Shown: piece after piece, positions 1 to 6,215 of the stretch
Layout: the number at the start of each line of letters is the position of its first letter
Numbering within the stretch: position 1 is the first letter of the stretch
Assembly (NCBI GenBank): GCA_026987995.1
Contig: JALSMC010000251.1
Coordinates: forward strand, 1 to 8,869
Length of the DNA: 8,869 nt
From: Sulfurimonas sp.
GTDB lineage: Bacteria; Campylobacterota; Campylobacteria; Campylobacterales; Sulfurimonadaceae
Direction: 5' to 3'
Made by a program: the position numbers and the translations under genes
Notes under the pieces: model-generated
The model's database searches: none
What the model was told of the DNA's origin: nothing
Seen by the model: the letters and a program-made list of their open reading frames with translations, nothing else

Positions 1-10
1 TTAAGAAACT

Positions 11-106
11 TATTGTACTATTCTTGTGTGATTTTAATTGTACTTTGGGATTTGTTAGAAATGTGCTTTATTGCCTTTATATAGGGGAATATCTTCAATT
101 GTACTA
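11..106. repeat. Three direct copies of ATTGTACT in non-coding DNA
   Basis: The octamer ATTGTACT occurs at 12-19, 37-44 and 98-105, all in the same orientation and separated by unequal distances (25 and 61 bases). The second and third copies share a preceding A, and the first and third share a following A. I could not read positions 1-111 as a recognisable protein in any + frame. The same-phase frame has stops at 82-84 and 109-111. The copies end just before the open stretch of the HNH remnant. They could be regulator sites, terminal repeats of a mobile element that cut the neighbouring gene, or chance in AT-rich DNA. I see nothing else in this stretch. Confidence 0.4.
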
Positions 107-111
107 AATAA

Positions 112-423
112 TTTTCAAATAAAATAATTAGTGTAATCTGTGGGGCTATGGCTGAAGACGTGCACCATATCTCACAAAGAAGTTTAGCTGATGGTGCAGG
201 GTTTATAGGGCACTTTCATAAAGACAACAAGCATAACCTCATACCGCTTTGTAAAGACCACCACAACCAGATACACGATGGAAAACTCCAAGTAAACGGC
301 TTTGTGATGACAAGTAAAGGTTTAGAGTTATAGTTTGAAAAGCAGATGAATAAGCCTAAAGAAGAGAAGGTTGTTGAGCCTGAGATAAATGAATCAAATG
401 ATTTTGTTCTTGATGATTGGTAA
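112..423 (+). pseudogene. Truncated C-terminal HNH nuclease domain, MutS7-like, with in-frame amber codon
   Basis: The frame is open from 112 (after TAA at 109-111) to a TAG at 331-333, then open again to TAA at 421-423. The first part carries an HNH core: DVHHI, then HNLIPLC, then HHNQIH, so the His-His, Asn and final His of the fold are present. The residues before it read S-V-I-C-G, where a CxxC zinc pair would be expected; the first Cys appears changed to Ser (AGT, one base from TGT). The motif wording, including GFIGHFHK between the His pair and the Asn, resembles the HNH domain at the end of MutS7 mismatch-repair proteins of Campylobacterota and of octocoral mitochondria; this is from memory. 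No MutS ATPase sequence lies upstream, so the rest of the gene is missing. The tail after TAG is Lys/Glu-rich and ends DFVLDDW. The first ATG (148) has no clear ribosome site. A short functional HNH protein (148-333) is less likely but not excluded. Confidence 0.6.
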
Positions 424-426
424 GGA
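422..426 (+). promoter_or_regulatory. Ribosome binding site AAGGA deciding the start at 432
   Basis: AAGGA lies 5 bases before the ATG at 432 and overlaps the TAA (421-423) that closes the tail of the preceding HNH remnant. It favours ATG 432 over the in-frame TTG at 417. It also suggests that the two genes were once translationally coupled. Confidence 0.6.
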
Positions 427-431
427 ATAAT

Positions 432-668
432 ATGGATAGTGTTTTTGAGATGATTAAGTTACTGGCATTTATGATGTTTGTATCTTCTGTGGGTGGTCAA
501 GCTTGGATAGCTTTTTTAGATATAGTAGGGCACTTCTCTAAAGCACTAGAGAAGTTTCGCCCGGCACCAGTACAAGATAAGTACTCTCGTATAGTAGTGG
601 TTATTGGTTTAATAGTTTGGTATCTAAATACCAATGAATTTACATTAGTATTTGGAGACTGGGTTTAA
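432..668 (+). CDS. Small two-helix membrane protein of unknown function (78 aa)
   Basis: I do not recognise this family. The protein has a hydrophobic segment at about residues 8-33 (broken by a Gly-Gly-Gln at 21-23) and a second at about 53-66. Between them is a short loop with KFRPAP and several charged residues, and the protein ends in GDWV. No signal cleavage site or metal motif is visible, so a small inner-membrane protein is the simplest reading. The start at ATG 432 is chosen for its AAGGA ribosome site; TTG 417 would add five residues. It begins 8 bases after the stop closing the MutS7-like remnant and was probably its operon partner. No promoter of its own is evident. Whether it is still expressed, now that its upstream neighbour is broken, cannot be told from the sequence. 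Confidence 0.6.
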   Translation: MDSVFEMIKLLAFMMFVSSVGGQAWIAFLDIVGHFSKALEKFRPAPVQDKYSRIVVVIGLIVWYLNTNEFTLVFGDWV

Positions 669-688
669 GCTGAAAGTCTACTTATATA

Positions 689-706
689 TTGGAACTAAAA
701 TTGCTA
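689..706 (+). promoter_or_regulatory. Sigma-54 (RpoN) promoter of flgH
   Basis: TTGGAAC, five bases, then TTGCTA closely matches the RpoN consensus TTGGCAC-N5-TTGCWA. The invariant GG (691-692) and GC (703-704) are exactly 10 bases apart. Transcription would start near 715-716, leaving a leader of about 30 bases before the flgH ATG. RpoN control of hook, rod and ring genes by the FlgSR two-component system is established in Campylobacter and Helicobacter, so site and target agree. No activator site could be identified. Confidence 0.85.
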
Positions 707-710
707 GAAT

Positions 711-716
711 TATAAT
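711..716 (+). promoter_or_regulatory. Possible sigma-70 -10 box overlapping the sigma-54 start region
   Basis: A perfect TATAAT lies just downstream of the RpoN -12 element, followed by AT-rich DNA and the flgH ribosome site (GGA at 736-738). No good -35 element is visible, as is common in Campylobacterota. It could give basal transcription from about 722, or it may be chance in AT-rich sequence. Confidence 0.35.
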
Positions 717-746
717 AGAAAATTAGAGAAACTCTGGAAACACTTA

Positions 747-1487
747 ATGAATAAACTTTTACTCACTACTTTCACACTTATTTTGGCTATACTTACCCTA
801 AGTGGTTGTACAGCTGGTCTTACAGAACCTGAACTGAACTTCGAACCACCAAAGTATGTAGAACAGATGCCATCGCGTGAAGATAAGAAAGACTTTACTT
901 CTACAGGTAGTATCTTTGGACAGGGAGATAATCCTCTATTTTCAGACCATAAAGCAATGAATGTGAATGATATCGTCACAGTTGTGATATCTGAAACTGC
1001 AAGAAGTTCAAATGTAGGGGCTAAACAACTTATTGAAACTGACACATCAACTCTTGGTGGTGGTGTCTTTACAACTGGTGGAGCATCAACAGGAACAGGT
1101 GCTAATGGTACACTTGGTAAAGGTATAGCAGCAGTTAATGGCTATACAAATGCAGGTTTTAATTCAAACTCAGCAAGCAACTATGTGGGTCAAGGAAGTG
1201 CAACAAAAGATGCGAGTTTTACGACTACAGTATCGGCGAGGGTAGTGAAAATACTTCAAAATGGAAACTATTTCATCTCAGGAAAACGAGAAATATTAAT
1301 AGACCATCAAAAGCAGATAATACAGATAAGTGGTGTAATCCGCCCTTATGATATAGACCAAAATAACAATATTAACTCTTCACAAATGAGTGAAGCAAAG
1401 ATTTTTTATAAAACTGAAGGGGATGTTGAACGTGCAACAAAACAAGGTTGGGGAACTAAAGCTATTCAGGCTGTTTGGCCTTTTTAG
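747..1487 (+). CDS. flgH: Flagellar L-ring lipoprotein FlgH
   Basis: FlgH forms the L ring, the outer-membrane bushing around the flagellar rod. The 246 residues are close to the family's usual 230-odd. The N-terminus is a lipoprotein signal ending in L-S-G-C, with the lipidated Cys at residue 21. The family core follows: SIFGQGDNPLFSDHKA (55-70), then a V-N-D-I-V-T-V stretch and I-S-E-T-A. A Gly/Ser/Thr/Asn-rich segment spans about 101-152. Further motifs are VVKILQNGNYFISGKREI (167-183) and SGVIRPYDID (195-204), and the protein ends in V-W-P-F. The ATG at 747 has GGA at 736-738. It is the first gene behind the RpoN promoter, and its 3' end lies inside the start region of the next gene. The P-ring gene flgI is not beside it; scattered flagellar genes are normal in Campylobacterota. 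Confidence 0.95.
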   Translation: MNKLLLTTFTLILAILTLSGCTAGLTEPELNFEPPKYVEQMPSREDKKDFTSTGSIFGQGDNPLFSDHKAMNVNDIVTVVISETARSSNVGAKQLIETDTSTLGGGVFTTGGASTGTGANGTLGKGIAAVNGYTNAGFNSNSASNYVGQGSATKDASFTTTVSARVVKILQNGNYFISGKREILIDHQKQIIQISGVIRPYDIDQNNNINSSQMSEAKIFYKTEGDVERATKQGWGTKAIQAVWPF

Positions 1488-2892
1488 TCTATTATATTTA
1501 CTTTTATCAACTTCACTTGTTGCAAAAAGTTTTGAGGACTTTAAACATTCAGAGAGTGCAGCCTTTAAAAAGTATAATGATAAAAATGATCTTGCTTTTG
1601 CCTCTTACTTAAAAGATGCATGGGAAGAGTACTCCGTAAAAGTATCTCCTTCTTTATACAAAAAACAAAAACCAAAAAGTATAACCCCCTCAAGAGAAAC
1701 AAAAATAAGAAATATTGGACCTAGAGTTAATATTAAAATACCTGAAATAAAAAAACAGGCAATAAGTCCTATAAAATTAGAAGTAGTAAAAAAAGATAAA
1801 AAAGATATCTATATAAACTATTTTGGACAAGAAGTAGGCTTTAGTATAGATGATAGTATTCGTGATGCACATTTTTACCCTCAAAATCAAGCGGGAATAT
1901 TAAACTTTTTTAACCGCATGGCATCTAGTGATTATAAGCAAACTATTTATGAAATCAATGAAGTATGTAGAACATTAAAATTAAATGACTGGGGAGTGTA
2001 TCAACTCGTTCATAAACTTTCAAAAACTATCTATAGTTCCGCTGATAGTAGAAAGTTATATGCATGGTTTATTTTTAACAAACTAGGCTATGAGGTAAAA
2101 ATTGGACTTGGAAGAAAGCATGTTGTGCTTATGCACTACAGTGAAAAAATAATCTACTCAACTCCAAGTTATAGTTTTGCAGATAAAAAGTTTTATGTTG
2201 TAAGTGCTTATGCTAAAGAATCCCTTGGCAATATATATACCTATAAACAAACTTATCCAAATGCTCATAAAGCACTCGACTTAGAACTCAGAGAACTCCC
2301 AAATTTTAAAAAAAATCTTATGCATAAAACTGTTTCATTTACTCAGTTTGGCAGAGAGTATAGTTCAACATTTTCTTATGATAAAAACCTTATTGACTTT
2401 ATGGGTACATATCCTCAAGCAGACTATGAGACTTACTTCAATGCTCCGATGAGTTCTCTCGTTTATGATCAAATAGCTTCTGACCTGAAAAAATATATTA
2501 ATAATAAACACTCAAGTTATGCCATAAACTTTGTACTTGCATTTGTTCAAAAATCTTTTAAATATGAAACAGACCAGCAGCAGTTTGCTAGAGAAAAGGT
2601 TATGTTTGCGAACGAGACACTCTATTATGAGAAGTCAGATTGCGAAGATAGAGCTATTCTTTTTGCATATCTTGTAAAAAAACTTTTTAAAATAAGTGTA
2701 GTTGGTGTGAAATATAAAGATCATATGGCAACCGCACTCTATATTCCTATGCAAGGGGATAGTGTAAAGAAGGGCTCCAAAAGATATGTTATAGCAGATC
2801 CTACTTATATTAATGCAAATATTGGGCAAAGTATGCCAAAATACAAATCTGTAATACCTCAGTCGTTTATTACAGTGAGTAAAGGTGGTTAA
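1423..2892 (+). CDS. Exported transglutaminase-like cysteine protein with a second, degenerate domain
   Basis: A hydrophobic stretch (about residues 15-34, ending L-S-T-S-L-V-A) looks like a signal peptide, placing the protein in the periplasm or envelope. The C-terminal domain (about 365-480) has a transglutaminase-type triad: Cys407 in SDCEDRA, His434 in KDHMAT and Asp459 in IADPTY. An earlier region (about 185-255) has the same layout with ADSRKL (Ser209), RKHVVL (His233) and STPSYS (Ser249), so it looks like a copy without catalytic Cys and Asp. Members of this fold are mostly cysteine proteases or amidases; the substrate is unknown. The start is uncertain. ATG 1423 has AAGGGG directly against it, GTG 1432 has better spacing to the same site, and GTG 1390 is also open. 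All of these overlap the end of flgH, implying coupling. The stop is 2 bases from the next gene, a c-di-GMP-type protein. The DCED motif recalls LapG, but the overall sequence differs from what I know of LapG. Confidence 0.8.
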   Translation: MLNVQQNKVGELKLFRLFGLFSLLYLLLSTSLVAKSFEDFKHSESAAFKKYNDKNDLAFASYLKDAWEEYSVKVSPSLYKKQKPKSITPSRETKIRNIGPRVNIKIPEIKKQAISPIKLEVVKKDKKDIYINYFGQEVGFSIDDSIRDAHFYPQNQAGILNFFNRMASSDYKQTIYEINEVCRTLKLNDWGVYQLVHKLSKTIYSSADSRKLYAWFIFNKLGYEVKIGLGRKHVVLMHYSEKIIYSTPSYSFADKKFYVVSAYAKESLGNIYTYKQTYPNAHKALDLELRELPNFKKNLMHKTVSFTQFGREYSSTFSYDKNLIDFMGTYPQADYETYFNAPMSSLVYDQIASDLKKYINNKHSSYAINFVLAFVQKSFKYETDQQQFAREKVMFANETLYYEKSDCEDRAILFAYLVKKLFKISVVGVKYKDHMATALYIPMQGDSVKKGSKRYVIADPTYINANIGQSMPKYKSVIPQSFITVSKGG

Positions 2893-2894
2893 TA

Positions 2895-4109
2895 ATGGGT
2901 TTAGATAGTTGTACACTTGTATCTAGTATAGCAAATAATGCAGAATTAATTGATAAATTAAAAGAAGATAAAAAAGTTAACTACTTTTTAATTAACTTAG
3001 ATAATTTTTCAAATATTAATAGTGTTTATGGTTATAAGATAGGTGATGAAGTGTTATGCCAGGTCGCTAATTATTTAACTATGGTAAAACCAAAAAGTGC
3101 ATTGCTGTATCGTTTTAGTGCCGATAAGTTTGTACTAGTGGATGAGAGAGAGTTAGAAGATAAGGATTTTATATCTATATCTGAAGCAATTTTAGCATTT
3201 TTTTCTCAAGCAGATATAGTAATTGATGGCAACTTAGAGTTTAAAGTCTCTTTGAGTATTGGTATCTCATGTGACAGAGGACTTGTCAATATTACGCAAG
3301 CAGAAACTGCAGTAGATGAGCTCAGAGAAATGAGAAGGCATCATTACTATCTATATAACCCTCTCTCAGAGTATGTAAAAGCACAAGAGATAAAAAATTA
3401 TTGGATTTTAAGGATTAAAGAAGCGGTTGCTAATGAAAATATTATTCCCTATTTTCAGCCAATTATAAATAATAGTACTGGAAAAATAGAAAAATATGAG
3501 TGTTTAGCTCGTATAAAAGATGAAAATAAAATTATCTCTCCATACATGTTTATAGATGCTGCACGCATAACGGGAAACCTCTCTTATGTTACAAAATCAT
3601 TAATCTCTCAAAGTTTCAAAAAGTTTTCTGATACAGATTTTGAATTTTCAATAAATATCACAGGAGAGGATTTACTGCTGGGTTATTTAGAATTTTATCT
3701 TCTTAAGTATGCACAAAAGTACAATATTAATCCATCAAGAGTTGTTTTAGAGATACTAGAAGACATAACGACACTAGATAAAGGAACAACATTAGCACAA
3801 CTTAATTCGCTTAGAGAAATAGGTTTTAAAATTGCCATAGATGATTTTGGAGCAGAAAACTCAAATATGTCTCGGTTACTAGAACTCAAACCTGACTATC
3901 TTAAAATAGATGGTGCTTTTATAAAAAATATAGTTAGCGATGAGAACAGTGCTATAATCGTTGAAAGTATAGTGCTTCTTTGTAAAAAAAGTGGCATAAA
4001 AATTATAGCGGAATATGTACATAATAAAGAGGTACAAGAGAAGGTCAAAGCTTTTGGGATTGACTACTCTCAAGGGTACTACTTTAGTGAGCCGAAGCCC
4101 AATCTATAG
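2895..4109 (+). CDS. Soluble GGDEF-EAL protein: degenerate cyclase domain, probable c-di-GMP phosphodiesterase
   Basis: Residues about 27-155 form a GGDEF domain: the FLINLDNFSNINSVYGYKIG region matches the nucleotide-binding part, but the signature is SADKF (75-79) instead of GGDEF, and no RxxD inhibitory site precedes it. It should not make c-di-GMP. Residues about 170-404 form an EAL domain with ECL (Glu202), Asn254, Glu286 and Glu289 (E-I-L-E), Asp316-Asp317, Lys337, Glu373 and Gln393. These correspond to the metal, substrate and general-base residues of active EAL phosphodiesterases. Loop 6, normally DFGTGYSS, reads DFGAENSN, which may weaken activity. There is no membrane segment and no sensory domain, so input may come through the dead GGDEF domain or a partner. 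ATG 2895 follows the previous stop by 2 bases and has a GGTGG ribosome site. Co-expression with flgH suggests a role in motility or attachment. It could act as a c-di-GMP sensor rather than an enzyme. Confidence 0.9.
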   Translation: MGLDSCTLVSSIANNAELIDKLKEDKKVNYFLINLDNFSNINSVYGYKIGDEVLCQVANYLTMVKPKSALLYRFSADKFVLVDERELEDKDFISISEAILAFFSQADIVIDGNLEFKVSLSIGISCDRGLVNITQAETAVDELREMRRHHYYLYNPLSEYVKAQEIKNYWILRIKEAVANENIIPYFQPIINNSTGKIEKYECLARIKDENKIISPYMFIDAARITGNLSYVTKSLISQSFKKFSDTDFEFSINITGEDLLLGYLEFYLLKYAQKYNINPSRVVLEILEDITTLDKGTTLAQLNSLREIGFKIAIDDFGAENSNMSRLLELKPDYLKIDGAFIKNIVSDENSAIIVESIVLLCKKSGIKIIAEYVHNKEVQEKVKAFGIDYSQGYYFSEPKPNL

Positions 4110-4117
4110 TCTCTAAC

Positions 4118-5656
4118 TTAGTAGTTAAATGCTACCTTATAAGTAGGATCATCTTCTTCGTAAGAGCAATGTGGACCAGCTTTTTTTAGGATAGCTTTAC
4201 AGTCTGCTGAGAGATGACGTAGTAGTAAATTCTTCCCTGCATCTTCGTACTTCTTAATGATAGCATCAACAGCCTCAACCCCACTCGCATCCATAACACG
4301 AGCATTTTTAAAGTCAATGACAACTTTTGGAGGGTCTAGGTCTATCTCAAAGTTATCGCTAAAAGTTGTAGCACTTCCAAAAAAGAGTGGACCATCAAGC
4401 TCGTATACTTTTGTACCATCTTCTTCGGTATGTGTCTTCGCCCAGATACGAGCATGTTTCCATGCAAACGCGAGAGCAGAGATGATAACCCCAGCAATAA
4501 CGGCAATAGCTAAATCTTCAAAGATAGTGATGATAGTTACAGTAACCATAACAAAAGCATCCGTACGAGGCATATGTTTCATATGAGAGAAGCTTGACCA
4601 CTCAAATGTTCCAATAGCAACCATAAACATGATACCCACTAGAACTGCTACGGGAATTGTGTTTAAAACATCAGTCATAGAAACAACTAATATAAGAAGT
4701 CCCACAGCTGCTGTAAATGATGACAATCGACCAAGTCCACCTGAAGTGAAGTTAATGATACTTTGACCAATCATAGCACAACCAGCCATACCACCGAAGA
4801 ATCCACAAGCAACATTACCCGCACCAAGTGCAACACACTCTTTGTTCGCACTACCACGAGTACCACTCATCTCATCTAAAACAGAGAGAGTAAGAAGTGA
4901 CTCTATAAGTCCAACAAGAGCCATGATGACTGCATAAGGAAGTACAAGTATAAAAGCATCAAGACTAAAGAGAGTGTCGGGAATGATAAGGTGTGGAAGT
5001 TGTCCTGAGAACTCTGTTAAGTCAGCTAAATCGCCTACTAGGATTGTATCTAGCTTGAAAAAGTATACAGCAAGTGTGAGTCCAACAATGGCAATAAGCC
5101 CAGATGGAACAGCCTTTGTAACTTTTGGAAGGGTGTACATGATGAGCATAGTAATAGCTACTAAGATATACATCATGCTACCCTGCCCTTCAAAGAACTT
5201 AAACTGTGCCATGGCGATGACGATAGCTAGACCATTTACAAAACCATACAGAGCAGGTTGGGGAACAAGACGGATAAACTTTCCGAGCTTGAGTACTCCA
5301 AACGCTACTTGAATAAGACCTGTGACTATGGTAGCAAGTAAGACATAGTTGAGGAGGTTTATGTACAGTTCTTCTCCTGAGAGACCAGTAGCTTTAAGCA
5401 TACCATTGACTTCAAGTGTAAGTCCGATGAGTACAACAGCAACACTTCCAGTCGCTCCTGAAATCATACCGGGTTTACCACCGATGATGGCTGTGATAAA
5501 TCCAAGAATAAACGCAGTATAAAGCCCAACAATAGGACTAACTTCAGCGATAAAACTAAACGCGATAGCTTCAGGAACAAGAGCAACAGCAACAACTAAA
5601 CCTGACAAGATGTCATTTTTAATATTTGCCGCTGTGTATTTTTTTAAATCAAACAA
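4118..5656 (-). CDS. SulP-family inorganic anion transporter with STAS domain
   Basis: This 512-residue inner-membrane protein belongs to the SLC26/SulP family, which moves sulfate, bicarbonate or similar anions. Visible family features are the first helix with A-L-V-P-E-A-I-A-F-S (25-34), GLYTAF (44-49) and ISGATGSVAVV (65-75). The mid-region has GSANKECVALGAGN followed by a Gly-rich FFGGMAG stretch, with about a dozen hydrophobic segments up to about residue 405. A cytoplasmic STAS domain (about 417-505) carries the D-A-S-G nucleotide-binding-like loop at 456-459. The protein is somewhat short for the family because the STAS domain is compact. The start is TTG: AAGG lies 9 bases upstream, no in-frame ATG or GTG fits, and the LFDLKKY beginning matches what the family needs. 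It converges on the GGDEF-EAL gene with 8 bases between the stops. The substrate cannot be read from sequence; bicarbonate is plausible for an autotroph, sulfate equally so. Confidence 0.9.
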   Translation of the reverse strand: MFDLKKYTAANIKNDILSGLVVAVALVPEAIAFSFIAEVSPIVGLYTAFILGFITAIIGGKPGMISGATGSVAVVLIGLTLEVNGMLKATGLSGEELYINLLNYVLLATIVTGLIQVAFGVLKLGKFIRLVPQPALYGFVNGLAIVIAMAQFKFFEGQGSMMYILVAITMLIMYTLPKVTKAVPSGLIAIVGLTLAVYFFKLDTILVGDLADLTEFSGQLPHLIIPDTLFSLDAFILVLPYAVIMALVGLIESLLTLSVLDEMSGTRGSANKECVALGAGNVACGFFGGMAGCAMIGQSIINFTSGGLGRLSSFTAAVGLLILVVSMTDVLNTIPVAVLVGIMFMVAIGTFEWSSFSHMKHMPRTDAFVMVTVTIITIFEDLAIAVIAGVIISALAFAWKHARIWAKTHTEEDGTKVYELDGPLFFGSATTFSDNFEIDLDPPKVVIDFKNARVMDASGVEAVDAIIKKYEDAGKNLLLRHLSADCKAILKKAGPHCSYEEDDPTYKVAFNY

Positions 5657-5690
5657 TGGTATGTGCCTTTTATAGGAAAATAATTTTGGA

Positions 5691-5696
5691 ATTATA
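5691..5696 (-). promoter_or_regulatory. -10 box of a promoter for the SulP gene
   Basis: On the minus strand TATAAT follows GC in an AT-rich run, about 35 bases before the TTG start. Predicted transcription begins near 5684 and the leader includes the AAGG ribosome site. The 68-base gap after the thioredoxin gene leaves room for this promoter, so the transporter need not depend on the upstream operon. No -35 element is clear. Confidence 0.5.
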
Positions 5697-5724
5697 GCTT
5701 ATTTTTATATAAAAGATACTGAGA

Positions 5725-6159
5725 TTACAAGCAAAGGCGATCTGCCCACATGGTAAGATCTACTAGTGAGAGTTGACCACTTTCACGGTTTATCTCTTTT
5801 CCTGCTTTAAATGCGATGATGGTAGGAAGACCTGTTACTCCATACTCTTTTGCAACAAGTTGGTGTTTGTCTACATTTATCTTTAAAAAACGCACCTTTA
5901 TACCAAATGCAAGTGCTGCATCTTCATAGTCATCATACATCGCCATACAAGGGCCACATGTAGATGAGTAAAAGTCTACGAGTGTTGCTATTTCATTTTC
6001 ATTTATATGTTTCATACAGCGGTTGTCATTTACCTCTAGTACAAAGGGGTCGTTTATATCTGCTTTGCATTGTACACACTCAACTACATTATTTTGAGTA
6101 TTCTCTTCTACTGCGTTTATAGTGCTACATTCTGGACATACTATGTTTATTGTTCCCAT
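5725..6159 (-). CDS. trxC: Thioredoxin 2-type protein with N-terminal zinc ribbon
   Basis: This is a thiol-disulfide reductase of the Trx2 type. From the chosen start the protein has 144 residues. Two CxxC pairs (Cys8/Cys11 and Cys28/Cys31) form the zinc ribbon typical of Trx2, followed by a thioredoxin fold with CGPC at 68-71 and the cis-Pro loop GLPTI (Pro112). The residue before CGPC is Thr (S-S-T-C-G-P-C) where most thioredoxins have Trp, which may shift redox potential or partner choice. The start at 6159 is preferred because MGTINIVCPEC aligns with the usual beginning of Trx2 and AAGG lies 9 bases upstream. An ATG at 6213, two bases after the upstream stop, would add 18 residues with no Trx2 counterpart but would fit operon coupling. 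No signal peptide is visible, so it is cytoplasmic. In E. coli, Trx2 is induced by oxidative stress; no such control site is visible here. Confidence 0.88.
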   Translation of the reverse strand: MGTINIVCPECSTINAVEENTQNNVVECVQCKADINDPFVLEVNDNRCMKHINENEIATLVDFYSSTCGPCMAMYDDYEDAALAFGIKVRFLKINVDKHQLVAKEYGVTGLPTIIAFKAGKEINRESGQLSLVDLTMWADRLCL

Positions 6160-6215
6160 TATATCTGGCCTTATGTTTAAATATTTTGCGAAGTAACTAT
6201 ATCTTTGTCTCATGA

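Noticed and set aside
1..108. Frame open from position 3 to about 107 on the + strand
   Set aside because: It starts outside the window, has no recognisable motif, and its hydrophobic, Cys- and Tyr-rich wording looks like translated AT-rich non-coding DNA.
656..679. Inverted repeat AGACT/AGTCT after the small membrane protein, as a terminator
   Set aside because: The stem is only 5 bases with a 14-base loop and there is no T-run after it, so it is too weak to call.
710..1045. Minus-strand open frame of 111 codons over the start of flgH
   Set aside because: It lies wholly over the flgH promoter and coding region, has no recognisable domain, and flgH is a clear gene with its own promoter and signal peptide.
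1423..2892. Calling the transglutaminase-like protein LapG
   Set aside because: Only the DCED and HM-type motifs are shared. The protein is much longer than LapG, has a second degenerate domain, and its partner lacks the LapD membrane and periplasmic parts.
4110..4140. Bidirectional terminator between the convergent GGDEF-EAL and SulP genes
   Set aside because: The gap is 8 bases and the only nearby hairpin (GTAG/CTAC) is 4 base pairs without a T-run on either strand.
4257..4586. Plus-strand open frame of 109 codons inside the SulP gene
   Set aside because: It is antisense to the conserved STAS and last membrane helices of SulP; its Ser/Thr-rich composition is a by-product of the opposite strand.
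4974..5312. Plus-strand open frame of 112 codons inside the SulP gene
   Set aside because: It is antisense to conserved membrane helices, with no domain, promoter or ribosome site.
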